NCBI GenBank assembly: GCA_030278955.1
Contig: JAOANR010000005.1
Span: forward strand, 4,135,431-4,199,430
DNA: 64,000 bases
Source of the DNA: Hygrophila difformis
Taxonomy: Eukaryota; Streptophyta; Magnoliopsida; Lamiales; Acanthaceae
Direction of reading: 5' to 3'
Part shown: piece after piece, positions 32,537-43,796 of the stretch
Layout of the letters: every line of letters begins with the position of its first letter
Numbering within the stretch: position 1 is the stretch's first letter
The notes under the pieces: model-generated
What the model was told of the DNA's origin: nothing
Databases searched by the model: none
Seen by the model: only the letters and a program-made list of their open reading frames with translations
Program-made: the position numbers and the translations under genes

Positions 32537-33354
32537 TATTGACTATATTTACTCACTAATATAAATATATTTATATATGATATTTAAATATTAAATTTAA
32601 TCTATAAATCGAACTAGATATTTAAGTTCAATAATTAAAATTAATTTTATTAAGTATTAAATTATCTTAGAGAATAATTCGATTCGATTTTTTTCGAAAA
32701 ACTTGTCAAATCAAAGCGAATATCGTAGTATTCGATTCGATTCGGTTCGACTACAACCATAGTTGGGTGTTGGGGCAAAAATGTAGCTTAGTTACTTTTT
32801 CAAGCTTTCATTGAAGAACAATTGTATTTTCATAGAAGAAATCGAATATATTCTCATAGAAAAGTAGTGCATCAAATTAAACAGGCCTCGAATAATTTTA
32901 ATTACTCCACTCTGGTTAGGATCCAAATCATACCTTTCAACTTTATGGTTGATGGTTCGATTCTCAATGGACTCATACCATTCTTTCTCTGGTTTTCGCT
33001 TCAAGAAAAAAAAAAAAAATCCACTCCCTAATGTCAAATAGTGAATGACCTTTCGTGCAATGCTATCACAAGCTTCAAAGGCATGATTGGGAGTTCGATT
33101 TTCAACAAATCTTCCATCCTCCAATTTATCCATTTATAATTTGTACAAAGATATCCCGCCACTTGAAAAGGCTATATGCTAATATGCCTCTTCCTATATG
33201 CACTGTACCAAAAAGCAAAACTCCAATCTCCATGAAATGATTCCCCTTTAATTTCCATCATCATTCTCATTCTCATCACTAATCACTCATAACAAAACCA
33301 TCAAATTCAATGCCAAGAAAACCATCAAAAACCAATTCCATACCTTCTTAATTC
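32537..33354. other. Upstream region of the plasmodesmata gene
   Basis: AT-rich sequence runs to about 32,780. A 113-codon minus-strand frame (32,792-33,133) follows and includes a poly-T-coded Phe run; I do not recognise it and doubt it is a gene. The last 200 bases are C/T-rich and plausible as promoter and leader. Confidence 0.4.
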
Positions 33355-36300
33355 ATGAATCCCCACATATCAGCCGCACTATTCTTCCTCTTGGCCCTTC
33401 TCCTCCCTTGCCACGCCGCCGACCGCCGCCACGTCTTCATCTACGCCGCCTGCTCGCTCGACAAATTTACCCCCAATTCCCCCTACGAATCCAATCTCAA
33501 CTCCCTCCTCTCCGCCGCCGTCTCCTCCTCCCACCGCTCCCTCTACACCCCCTTCGCCCTCGGCAACGACACCGATTCGCCGTCCTTCGGCCTCTACCAG
33601 TGCCGCGGCGACCTCCACGTCAGGGATTGCGCCGACTGCGTTGCCGCCGCCATTAGCCAGATCGAATTGCTCTGCCCTTACACGTGCGGCGCCTCCCTCC
33701 AGCTCGACGCCTGCTTGCTCCGCTACGACCGCGACGATTTCGTCGGGAAATTGGACACCGGACTCAGGCACAGGAAGTGCAGCGGCAGGAGCAGCGGGGG
33801 CGATCCGGAGTTCCTGAGGCGGAGGGACGACGTGCTCGCTGATTTGGGAGGGGCGATGGGGTTCCGAGTGAGCGCCGCCGGGTCCGTCCAGGGGTACGCG
33901 CAGTGCCTCGGGGATATAACGCAGGAGGAGTGCGCGGCGTGCCTGAGGGAAGGCGTGACGGAGGTAAAGGCCGTGTGCGGTGCGGCGGTGGCCGGCGACG
34001 TGTTTTTGGCGCAGTGTTATGTACGGTATTGGGAGAGCGGTTACTACAGTTCTTCTCCGGGTATGCACATATTATTCAAACACAAGTATTTTTATTTTTT
34101 TTTTTGCTTTAAATAAATTAAAATTTTGAAATGATGAATATATTGATAATTGGGTGTTTATGAGTATGTTTTTAGTTACATTAATTAGGATTTTTAATCA
34201 TTTGGAAATTATAAAACATCACTAAATTTAAACAAATAAAGAAGGATGATAAACAGTATAAAAGTATTTAATTTGAAGTGTCCATTTTCAAGAAATCGGA
34301 ATTTAGAACTCATTTTATTTATTGATAAACATACATGACATATTTATTAAAATAGAGACATGAATAAATGTAAACCTTTCTCATTATAATTTGTATGACA
34401 TAGACTCCTACAACCATTTCTCTAGCTTCGGCTGCTTAAGAAAATGCACAAGCCTAATATTGGTACCACATTTGGTACATTTGCATGCATGCATTTATAT
34501 GTATGGAGTCAACAAATTCATCATTTTGAAATTTTTAATTGACATTTAAATAGGGTAATCTATTTCCAAAAAATTTAAATAGCTTGATGCTTATAGTTAT
34601 ACAGTATTTTATTGTCATTTCCAAGTTCAGCCTGCAGGACTTAAGGGCCCGTTTGGATTGGCTTTTGAAAAAAGCAGAAGCCAAAAGTAGAAGCAGAAGC
34701 AGAAGTCAAAAGCAAAAGCATGTAACTTTTGTGTTTGGATGGAATGTTTGAAAAGCGGCTTTTTCTAAAAAATATGTTTGGATGAATAAAAATGAAAAGT
34801 GCTTTTAGAGTATGGTAATTGCCAAAAAGGACATGCTACTTAATATGATAATAAGATATATTTATAGTATAATTTATATTAAATAGTGGGGGTATTTAAG
34901 TCCTTGCACATTTTACGAGGTGCTTTTGGCTTCTGCTTTTGGGAGAAGCACCCCTGGGCTGCTTCTCCCAGAAGCACTTTTTTCGCTTTTCGAGGTGCTT
35001 TTGCTTTTTCTTAAAAGTCAAAACAAACACTTAATTTCTACTAGAAGTGCTTTTGGCAGAAGCAAAAGCCAAAAGCACCTCCCTAGAAGCCAATCCAAAC
35101 GGGCTCTAAGTCAAAAGCATATATGGGTCATTTTTCTTTTCCTAAAAAGCTAAAAATTAAATAGTACTTAGTGAAGTATATTATTTCTCCACTTGAGTTG
35201 CTTTTTTGTATGTGAATCTAATTTATCTTATCCTCAGCCCACTTATGTCCCCAGCTTTCATTGTCCTTTAAATAATAATGTACACAAAAGATTAATATAT
35301 GAGACTCATTGGGTGAGCACTCCTATATATATACTAGCTAAAAAAAACATACAACAGGTATACCCAACGTATTCATTAAGAAACTGAAGTCAATGGAAAG
35401 GACAACAGCTTCAATGAAGCCAAAGGCTGCAGCAAGCATAAGCGAATTCAACACCGACGGGAGGATGACCTTGCTTTTTTTCTTCTGTCAAGAAATTTTT
35501 GTAAACAAAGCATATAAAAATTTGAATTGATCCAAGAAAATGGCAGCTAGAATAGAGGGGAAGACAAATTTAAGATATAATATCATCAAATATGATAGGG
35601 TAAAAGAATACCTCCAGCCTCAGACCACGGTCCTCAATTGCCTTCAAAACATATGCTTGCTCTTCAGTAAGAAACGATGTAGTGATATTGAGCAAAGGTA
35701 CATTAAAGAAGTTAGAAACCAAGTTGAAAACAGCACCAAATACACCAACTGCCGCCAGTTCAGCAGATCCTAATGAACACAAAAAAGTGGGAAATAATGC
35801 ATGAATTATATTTGACAATGCCACAAATAAGAGATCGAATAATTTGTTTTTATATAAAGAAATCCATTATAATTAAAGTAAAGGAAAATTGATATATATA
35901 AAATTGACATGCCATAAATTGGAAATATTATGAACTTAGCAATATCATCAAGTTGATTGCACATCTATGGGTAGAGAAGTGATAGTATAGAATTAATGAT
36001 GTAGATGCTACCCATTACTATCAAAACCCAGACATATGAAAATTCTGTTTTTCTTGTTGAATAATAACGCACATGTGCTTTAAAGCTGCTAGGGATCCTT
36101 GGGAAACCAAAATTTTACAAAAGAGGTCTTTCGATAAGATCAACACAAGTCTTGTGAACATGGGAAAATTGCCAGACCAAGAGAATTAAGTACCTAAATG
36201 GCCAATAAATCATGTATCTGTGAGGTTAGCAATGGGGTCAGCTGCAAAAGCTGAAGCCTCTGGAAAAGCAATCGACATAATTTCCATTCCAAGTCCGTCC

Positions 36301-39170
36301 AGCCTAAAATCGTCCCTACAAAATCGCAAACAAATAAATCAATCTTTTGGGTGTACGCAAAACAAATTCCATGACAGGAAACAGAACATATAAAAGTGTT
36401 TTCCATAGAATATTTCCATAAAATAATAAATTCCAATGCTCAAACATATGATAAACTATTCAGTGCTATATATAACTATGAAAATTGACAAGCAACAGCC
36501 AAACTACCTAAGAAGACGCAACATCACAAAGAGCGCATTCGGTTTCGGATCTGGACTCGGATCAGGATTGCCATATGCAATCCGAGGCTTGGGTTGTCGG
36601 CAAACAGTGGCCGGACGTTGATCACAGCACGGCATCCAAAATGACCATTCCACAAGCAAAATTGAATCGATCAAGGAAAGGAATACAAACATATGCAAAT
36701 TTGTAAATCCAATTGAAGAAGTGAAATCAACACAAAAAATCAAGTACCTCACAATTGTAGACCTCAGCGGGGACCCAAAAGCTGCCAGTCTCGAGGGCTC
36801 AACCCAGATCTAATCAATGCCAGGGGCCATAACCGAATCTGGTAATCGGCCAATCCCCCTTCCTTGCCATTAGTGCAATTTACCTTACCATTTCCCTTTC
36901 CTTTCCCGAAAGCTGCGTGTATCCTCCACTCGCAGCGGGCATTAGGGCCAATGATTCCCGCCATTTGTGATGGAGATGTCTCTCCCAGAGATGGTCGGCG
37001 GCGCACACGTCTCCGAGAGATGTGTAGGCAGACCATAAAAATAATTTATTAGTCACTACAGAATGATAATGACAATGACAATGACAATAACAATAAAAAT
37101 AACAATAACAAATTAACAACAACAATAAAAATAATAGAGCATTAACCTGAAGCTTTCACAATAGTGTATTGAGTTTTTCATATTGTTTCTCGATCTCTTG
37201 GACCTGGCAATTAAAACAAGGTAGTGAATGCCTTAACAAATTAGATCCTTAATCAGAAGCTGTACAACAAAAAATAAAGCCATCAATCACATAAAATCAA
37301 CCAGCCTGACCAAGGTATATCTCAGGATAATCTTGAATCAAGAAAAGGCAGTGCATTCAGAATGAGAAGACCTCAAATTTGATCCTGAACCGCAGCATAA
37401 TCACTTTGCAGCTGATAATATACCAACGGAAAGAAAAAACAATTCCTTCCCCTGACTCTAACAAGAATTTGCAATTAAATCAATATCAAAAGGAGAAAAG
37501 ATGAATAATTTTAATGGGCATAAGAAGCAAAATAATCAGAATAGGGTGGAAGATAACGACTCTCCGTGCCGTTTACACATGCGGATGGTAAATCACAGAA
37601 AAGGAGATTCCGACCATAAACCCTACTCTGTAGAATGGTGGCCACTCCCAAACCCTCTTCCCAAACAATTCTCATTATTCCCAATCCAATTCAAATTCCA
37701 ATTCCAAACTCCTTTTTTGCAAGACACCTAATTAATTGGAAATCAATACTCTGACACAAATTAGAAACCAAACCAAGCCTTTGAGCTCACGAACCAGAAG
37801 GAAACTTGAGGAAACCCGAAACCCCACTTCTTAAGAAACACGAAAAAAAAAAGCTGTAAAAATGATACCAGGATCAAATACCACCACCAGATGATAAAGC
37901 AAATATAGATGGGCAAGGCTGGACAAAACAATCAACCAAACAGTGCAAATCGGCAGGGGATGAAGACGTATCCATGGGTAAAGGCATCGTAACCCACTGA
38001 AGAAAGAAACACCGACCATCAGACAGATATAATTGCAAAACACAAAAAAGGCCACCTAAAAAAAAGAAGCCACATAATATAATCGGGAAACACAAAAGCA
38101 CAACAAACGGCAAGAATGCAAATATCAATCCCAAGTTAATTTCAACAAAAACAAAATGCAAATATCAAGTTCACAGGGAATTCGAACTGCAAAAGCACAG
38201 GACGATTGTACGCCAATTGACCCTAAACCCCAAACCCAATCAGGGAACCCAGAATGAATGAAACCTAACTGCGAGCAACTAATGAATACTCCAAGGAAAT
38301 AAGGAATACGGGCTAACCTAGAGGCATAGAACTGATGAGGCGATCAGAGGCAGCGAGCATTCCGGCGAGAAAGAGCAGGAGCGTACGGTGGAGACGGGAC
38401 CGACGGAGGTGGCGACGGTCGGAAGAGAGCCCACCGTGAGCGACGACAACATCGAGAGCACGGGCGAAGCAACCGAGAAATTTCAATTAGGGCTTGAAGC
38501 CAGACGAAACTGCAAAACGGGAAGAGATTCCCAAATCAGCGGAAGGCTTGATGGCGCCGGTGACGGAAATTGCGCAGGGGCGTGGGGCAGAAAGCAGAAC
38601 AAGCAGGGTGAGCGGGAGAGCCGGGCGAAGAAAGCAAGAAGAAGCAGGGCAAGAACGATTGAGAACGAAGAAAGCCAAATGATTTGAAGAAGTGAATGAA
38701 ATGAAAGACACAAATAAAAGGTGGGATCAAACGGCCAGAAATCAAATTGAATTCGTGATCAACGGCTGATAACCAAATTCTCCATGGTGAATTTTTTCCC
38801 CTACCATTCTTATATAGTAGTAGATATATATATATATATATATATCAAAGCAATGATTCTGATTTTAATTAGCATAAATAAATAATCATTATTAAATTTA
38901 AAAGGGTTAATTTAATTATATGTACGTGATGATGCAAAAACCCATAAGTAGCTAGCGATCATATTTTTATACACACAAAATCTTGGTTTTGGATTTGTAT
39001 GTGTTGCTTTTAAGATGAATAGCTTATATAAGTAAAATACAGATTCTTGGAACCAAGAGGATGATGATGCGGGGAAAACAGTGGCCATCATAGTGGGGAT
39101 AATTGCAGGGGTTGCTATTCTGGTGGTGCTTCTTTCAGTTTGTAGAAAGTCAATTGGTAAATCTTACTAA
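33355..39170 (+). CDS. Plasmodesmata-located protein (DUF26, single membrane span)
   Basis: Exon 1 is 33,355-34,060, with donor G|GTATGC. Exon 2 is 39,043-39,170 after AAATACAG. The join keeps the frame and gives 277 aa, the usual size. Residues 1-21 form a signal peptide (AALFFLLALLLPCHAA). Two DUF26 (gnk2) domains follow, each with the C-x8-C-x2-C motif: CRGDLHVRDCADC and CLGDITQEECAAC. Exon 2 adds an acidic linker, a membrane span (TVAIIVGIIAGVAILVVLLS) and a short basic tail, and no kinase. That architecture is PDLP rather than CRK. Family members sit in the plasmodesmal plasma membrane and regulate cell-to-cell traffic and callose. Exon 1 is very GC-rich compared with its surroundings. 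A further short exon near 39,285 is possible, since GGTAA occurs at the end of exon 2. Confidence 0.88.
34645..35106. mobile_element. Tourist-like MITE in the PDLP intron
   Basis: The ends GGGCCCGTTTGGATTGGC and GAGCCCGTTTGGATTGGC (minus strand) are nearly perfect inverted repeats. TAA flanks both sides, the 3-base target duplication of Harbinger/Tourist elements. The interior consists of AAAAGC and GAAGC words. Confidence 0.85.
35364..36635 (-). pseudogene. 5' half of a chloroplast-type MATE carrier (DTX44-like), broken
   Basis: Four exons on the minus strand join in phase: 36,635-36,508, 36,315-36,194, 35,769-35,612 and 35,484-35,364, all with GT/AG borders. They code DDFRLDGLGMEIMSIAFPEA, FAADPIANLTDT, then SAELAAVGVFGAVFNLVS with FNVPLLNITTSFLTEEQA, and finally a stretch like ILPSVLNSLMLAAAFGF. 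This order matches the N-terminal third of MATE efflux carriers of the DETOXIFICATION 44/45 type. A TGA at 36,212-36,210 replaces a residue just after LTDT, and no later exons are found. The fragment lies antisense in the PDLP intron, so it is probably a truncated duplicate. Any transcript would be antisense to the PDLP pre-mRNA. Confidence 0.75.
37064..37131 (+). repeat. Microsatellite, AATGAC/AATAAC type
   Basis: An imperfect run of AATGAC, AATAAC and AAC units lies in the PDLP intron, about 430 bases on the 5' side of the MATE fragment's first exon. Confidence 0.7.
37860..38700 (-). other. GC-rich leader-like region, perhaps 5' exons of the MATE fragment
   Basis: On the minus strand 38,700-38,318 is C/T-rich and contains AAGCCCTAATTG. 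It ends at a donor-like CTAG|GTTAGC (38,318). A second segment near 37,990-37,866 is bounded by TTCTTCAG and G|GTATCA. These look like leader exons upstream of the MATE exons, but I find no coherent protein in them. Confidence 0.3.
38825..38847. repeat. (TA)n microsatellite
   Basis: About eleven TA units lie in the PDLP intron, 200 bases before exon 2. Confidence 0.85.
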
Positions 39171-40264
39171 GGTAACATACATCTCTAGTCAGTAAATACT
39201 ACTACTTTATCATATCATCATGCCTGGGCATCTGTTAGGTAATACTCATATTGACTAGATGCATGCATGTTGTAATAAAATGCAGGTTGAGATGGATGAG
39301 CATTTGTATGCAATATAGTAGGAGGAGTACTAGATAAATAGTACTATAACCCAGAGATTCCTGGAGATGGTGTCTAAAGCAAGACGACGCTTTTGATCGG
39401 TGAACTTGGTTGGGAATTTGGGATGATTTAATAATAATAATAATCTTGATTTACTTTTCTCATAAGAGTAGATTATTTTAATTTGGTAGAGATCAGTGTG
39501 GCAACTGACAACAAGAACAAGCTTCTTTTCTTGGTACATTAATGTTTTCTTGTTTCTCTGCCTCGATCAACACTTGATTAGGGTTTTCGTTTACATTTTA
39601 ATTTATTTTTCGTTTCTCTCTCTCTCGAAAATAAATTAATTAACCAACAATGGAAAATCGTATCAAACTGTTGTTCGTAAAAATTTTGTAGAGGAAGAAG
39701 ACCTCTTTGGATTGAACAAAGGTTGAAGGAATTACAAAGTTGCAGAGAGGAAATTACAAGGAATTAAAGAAAGCTGTAAACAATGGAATTACAGAAAGCG
39801 GTAAATGAATCTAAAGAAATCAGTAAATTGCAGAAAATAAAGTTACAGAAAAGAAAATTATGTAAAGTGCGGATGCTTCTTGGCAGAGTTGAGATGTCCC
39901 CTTGCGAATCTGAACTTCCAATATTTATAGTCTGTCTTGAACCGCCTTATGCCCGGCCTCCTATTAACCACGATGCCACGTTCCTCTTCCCGCTTGACTT
40001 CAAGAACCGCCATTTTGTCTGCATACTTTGTGGCTTTAATTATCTATGTGGATCGAATAATTAATCTACTAACCAACGTTGGGCTTTGTATAATGGGCTT
40101 TCGATCTATGGGCTCGATGTTCAAGGGTTAACAGATGCCCCCCTCGCGCAATTGGTCTGTTAGGGTTTCCTAAGACTGATTTGCGCGTTTGACCTAGGTC
40201 TGGCCCACTATAGCGCACAAAATTTTTTAGTCATTTTTCGATTTCAAGCCGTCCAAAGCCCTTC

Positions 40265-41690
40265 CCACCAGTCTAGAATTCGAGCCACCACTTGCATCTC
40301 CCTGGCCGCCATCTGGTGCATGCCAGCCGCCTCAAATGCCATCCCGGCCGCCATCTGTGTGTGTCTGAGCCACCATTTTGTGTCACTGACCGCCACAAAG
40401 GGGTCCCTGGCCGCCATCTGTGCATGCCAGCCGCCACAAACACCATCCCGGCCGCCATCTGCGTGTCTGGCCGTCAACCTTAATCTGAGCCACCATTTTG
40501 CGTCACTGACCGCCACAAAGAGGTCCCTGGCCGCCATTCTGCCAGCCGCCACAAAGGGTCCCTGGCCGCCATTCTGCTAGCCGCCACGAAGGATCCCTGG
40601 CCGCCATCTGCTTACGCCAGACCACCATCGTGCGTGTTTTGAGTTGTCCAATCGCGTCTTCTTGGCCGCCCTTCAGAACGCATCGACCGCCACAAAGAAG
40701 GGGTTGGCCGCCACTAGCACTTCTCCAGTCGCCACTCAAATTCACTTGGCTTCAGCCGCCATCACTTCGATCCGGGCCGCCAAACATATGTCTCAGTCGC
40801 CACTCCAAGTCGCTGGCCGCCACCTGGAGCTTTTCAGCGCCGCCAGGGAGCCCTTTCGTCCAGGCCGCCGCGGTGAAGGCCCTGGCCGCCACCTAAGGAG
40901 TTTCAGCCGCCATTGGACTGCTCCAGGCCGCCACTTGAACCTGGCCGCCCTCTTGCTTGCCTTGGCCGCCACTTGAGAGGCTCCGGCCGCCATATTACTT
41001 TGCCGTTTCGTATTTGATTGGATTAGATCAATTCCTTAGGGTGTTGTATTGGCTTGATAAATTAGGATTTTAGAACACAGCTTACACTACCCGCTGAACC
41101 ACAAACCTGCGAGCTCAGCCGCCACTCTAGGCCCTAGGGCCGCCATCTAAGGTACTTCGGCCGCCAAGAATAGGCCTTCGGCCGCCACTCATCACTTTTT
41201 GGCCGCCCCTCTTGCTTGTAAGGCGTCTCAATGTTTGAATCTAGTTGTGAAGTAACTTAAGATAATCTAGGCTCACCAACTTGCTTTGGCCGCCACCTGA
41301 GACACTCCGACCGCCATGAAGAAGGCTTCGGCCTCCATACTACACTTCTTGGCCGCCTGTTATACCCTTCTTGGCCGCCTCTTATAGTTGTCATGGCGTC
41401 ATCTTGTTGTGAAATAACTTAGATAATCCTAGGCTCACGAACTTGCTTTGACCGCCACCTGAGGCACTCCGACCGCCATGAAGAGGGCTTCGGCCGCCAT
41501 ATTGCGCTTCTTGACCGCCACCGAGGACCCTTCGGCCGCCAACAACGTGTACAGAAGCAGCCGCCATCGAAGCCTACTCGACCGCCGCCGGGAACCTTCC
41601 AGCCGCCACAAGGGACTGCCCGGCCGCCATTCATAGGTGCCCAGCCGCCACTCTGTAGCTCTTGGCCGCCATTCCCTCGTCATTTTGGTT
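40265..41690 (-). repeat. GGCCGCCA(T/C) interspersed repeat in the gag-only element
   Basis: The octamer GGCCGCCA and close variants (GACCGCCA, AGCCGCCA) recur every 15-40 bases, with several dozen copies between 40,265 and 41,690. Two gaps near 41,000-41,110 and 41,215-41,290 lack them. A larger unit also repeats at about 41,250-41,360 and 41,430-41,520 (ACTTGCTTTG.CCGCCACCTGAG). The stretch lies between the gag stop and the 3' LTR. Confidence 0.85.
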
Positions 41691-41793
41691 TTGTTGCTAT
41701 ATTGTTTCCATGGCTATAATTTGTGTATTTTAATTTTTTTTTAAATTAATATTATTATTTTATTTTTTTAATTTTTAATTTATTATTATTATT

Positions 41794-43233
41794 TTACCCG
41801 GCCTCCAAGGCCGCCGTCAATGGCCTTCTAGGACCACTATCCTGGGAATTTGCCACCATCTTTGGTCCATTTTCATCTCTACTGGGTCTTACTTCCTTGA
41901 AATGAGTCTCGTATGTGGGCCGACGCTTCTCTTCCTGTTCCTCCAGGAATTTTTCCAAGCGGGCCGCTCTCTCGGCCAGTTGGGCAAGATTACTTGCATC
42001 ATGCACAATTAAATGTACTTTTAGTCTAGGCAACATATTAGATACTGCTATGTTGGCTATTTCCTTCTCAGGAATTGCCATAGTACATCGGCCCTTTAGC
42101 CGCTGTAACCTGTTAATGAAGATACTTGCCGTCTCATCGGCATACTGTCTTGCATTAGTCAAGTCTGCGAGGCTCACCTGAGACAGTGGTGTGTAGAACC
42201 TGTCATGGAAAGCTCGCTCCAAATCGGCCCAATTTTGGATTGAATTAGGCCGTAGGGATGCATACCACGTGAATGCAGGCCCGGTGAGGGATGAGCTGAA
42301 GAGTCTCAGCTTCAACCAGTCATTAGCCGCCGCTTCACCACACTGTGAGGTGAATCTGCCCACGTGCTCCACAGTGGACTTGTCATCGTCCCCTGAGAAT
42401 GCGGTGAATTCAGGCATCTTGAAGCCTCGTGGGTATGGCTGCATACTGTCTACCCAATCAGGGTATGGCTTTCGGTACGTAGGCCGCTCCATCGGCCTCA
42501 GTTGAATCCCGAAGTGTTGCTGCATCATGTCCGCAAGCAACTCGGGTGACACTGTTGGCGCCTGCGCAGGCGGCATCGCCACTGGGGGTGTAGTAGGAGC
42601 CACGACGGTTTGTGTTGCATTATGTGGTGTCTGCCCCCAAGGTTGTGGCGTCTGCCCCCCTTGCGGTGGCGTCTGCCCCCAAAGTTGTGACGCCTGCCCC
42701 CCTGGCTGTGGCGTCTGCCCCCAGGATTGTGACGCCTGCCCCCAAGGCTGTGTCGCCATGTAGGGTACAACTGGAACATTCGGCACATTATGTGCCGCTT
42801 GTCGTGGTGGCATACCAGTGCCACCAGAGACCGCTGTATAGCCTGGAGAAGCACTGGAGGCCACTAAACAGCCTGGTGCCGCATAAATCGGCGTGTTAGT
42901 GCCGTTTGAGGGAGCAGTTGCAGAAGCGGTTAATGCTTGTTGAGTACGCAAGGAACTGCATACTCTATCAATCTGATCAGCCATAGCCGACCGCAATACC
43001 TCCATTAAGTGACTCGTGAGTACAGGCATGAACTCGGCCATCGATTCTGTCATCGAAAGCCGCATTTGCTCCATCAATGTGGGGGTCTGCATAATCCCTT
43101 GTTGTGGTTGAGAAGTATTCGCCGTCTCAGCGGCGTCCTCAGACAGTGTTCGCACTGGAGTCTTCTCATATATCGACATTTCTTCAAATTTCTTTGTCAG
43201 ATCACTAACAATTTTTCCAGATCTGAGATGCAT
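41794..43233 (-). CDS. Retrotransposon Gag protein
   Basis: The open frame continues upstream into the primer-binding site, but the first ATG is at 43,233 (MHLRSGKIV), giving 479 aa. A Gln/Pro/Gly-rich middle has tandem units such as PQPWGQTP and SQLWGQTP. The conserved retrotransposon-gag core follows: DDDKSTVEHVGRF, LRLFSSSLTGPAFTWYASL, FHDRFYTP, and IFINRLQRLKGRC. A Lys/Glu-rich end comes next, with no CCHC knuckle visible. Gag forms the particle that packages element RNA. The frame is intact, as expected for a recently active non-autonomous family. Downstream sequence is simple GGCCGCCA repeats instead of pol. Confidence 0.87.
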   Translation of the reverse strand: MHLRSGKIVSDLTKKFEEMSIYEKTPVRTLSEDAAETANTSQPQQGIMQTPTLMEQMRLSMTESMAEFMPVLTSHLMEVLRSAMADQIDRVCSSLRTQQALTASATAPSNGTNTPIYAAPGCLVASSASPGYTAVSGGTGMPPRQAAHNVPNVPVVPYMATQPWGQASQSWGQTPQPGGQASQLWGQTPPQGGQTPQPWGQTPHNATQTVVAPTTPPVAMPPAQAPTVSPELLADMMQQHFGIQLRPMERPTYRKPYPDWVDSMQPYPRGFKMPEFTAFSGDDDKSTVEHVGRFTSQCGEAAANDWLKLRLFSSSLTGPAFTWYASLRPNSIQNWADLERAFHDRFYTPLSQVSLADLTNARQYADETASIFINRLQRLKGRCTMAIPEKEIANIAVSNMLPRLKVHLIVHDASNLAQLAERAARLEKFLEEQEEKRRPTYETHFKEVRPSRDENGPKMVANSQDSGPRRPLTAALEAG

Positions 43234-43266
43234 ACACTTCTTCAAAGCGGATATGGCTTTAACTCC

Positions 43267-43289
43267 GTGTCCCACTGGGCGTGCCAATT
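43267..43289 (-). promoter_or_regulatory. Primer-binding site of the gag-only element
   Basis: Reading leftward from the 5' LTR, the sequence is AAATTGGCACGCCCAGTGGG. Similar TTGGCACGCCC sequences follow the 5' LTR in other plant Ty3/gypsy elements. I do not assign the tRNA. Confidence 0.6.
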
Positions 43290-43796
43290 TGTTGTTCGTA
43301 AAAATTTTGTAGAGGAAGAAGACCTCTTTGGATTGAACAAAGGTTGAAGGAATTACAAAGTTGCAGAGAGGAAATTACAAGGAATTAAAGAAAGCTGTAA
43401 ACAATGGAATTACAGAAAGCGGTAAATGAATCTAAAGAAAGCAGTAAATTGCAGAAAATAAAGTTACAGAAAAGAAAATTATGTAAAGTGCGGATGCTTC
43501 TTGGCAGAGTTGAGATGTCCCCTTGCGAATCTGAACTTCCAATATTTATAGTCTGTCTTGAACCGCCTTATGCCCGGCCTCCTATTAACCACGATGCCAC
43601 GTTCCTCTTCCCGCTTGACTTCAAGAACCGCCATTTTGTCTGCATACTTTGTGGCTTTAATTATCTATGTGGATCGAATAATTAATCTACTAACCAACGT
43701 TGGGCTTTGTATAATGGGCTTTCGATCTATGGGCTCGATGTTCAAGGGTTAACACAAACACAAATAAATATATATAGCCTCACAGTATTTATCAAG

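Larger units (their letters stand above)
39669..43754 (-). mobile_element. Complete gag-only LTR retrotransposon (TR-GAG type)
   Basis: Two direct repeats of 465 bases (39,669-40,133 and 43,290-43,754) begin TGTTGTTCG and end TTAACA, and are almost identical. The 5-base direct repeat CAAAC flanks the element (39,664-39,668 and 43,755-43,759), so this is a single clean insertion. The only good frame is a gag protein on the minus strand, so the right LTR is the 5' LTR. No protease, reverse transcriptase or integrase is present. Such gag-only elements are known in plants and depend on enzymes from elsewhere. Confidence 0.92.

Noticed and set aside
32792..33133. 113-aa minus-strand protein
   Set aside because: Contains a homopolymer-coded Phe run and no recognisable family; it is too weak to call a gene.
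33379..34068. Long antisense frame of 229 aa opposite PDLP exon 1
   Set aside because: It is a shadow caused by the high GC content of exon 1; the sense strand has clear DUF26 motifs and a signal peptide.
36764..37036. Minus-strand 90-aa frame upstream of the MATE fragment
   Set aside because: No similarity to MATE proteins that I can see and no clear splice borders.
40244..41683. Several frames of MAAR/WRPG-rich protein
   Set aside because: They are translations of the GGCCGCCA repeat in several frames on both strands, with no conserved protein.
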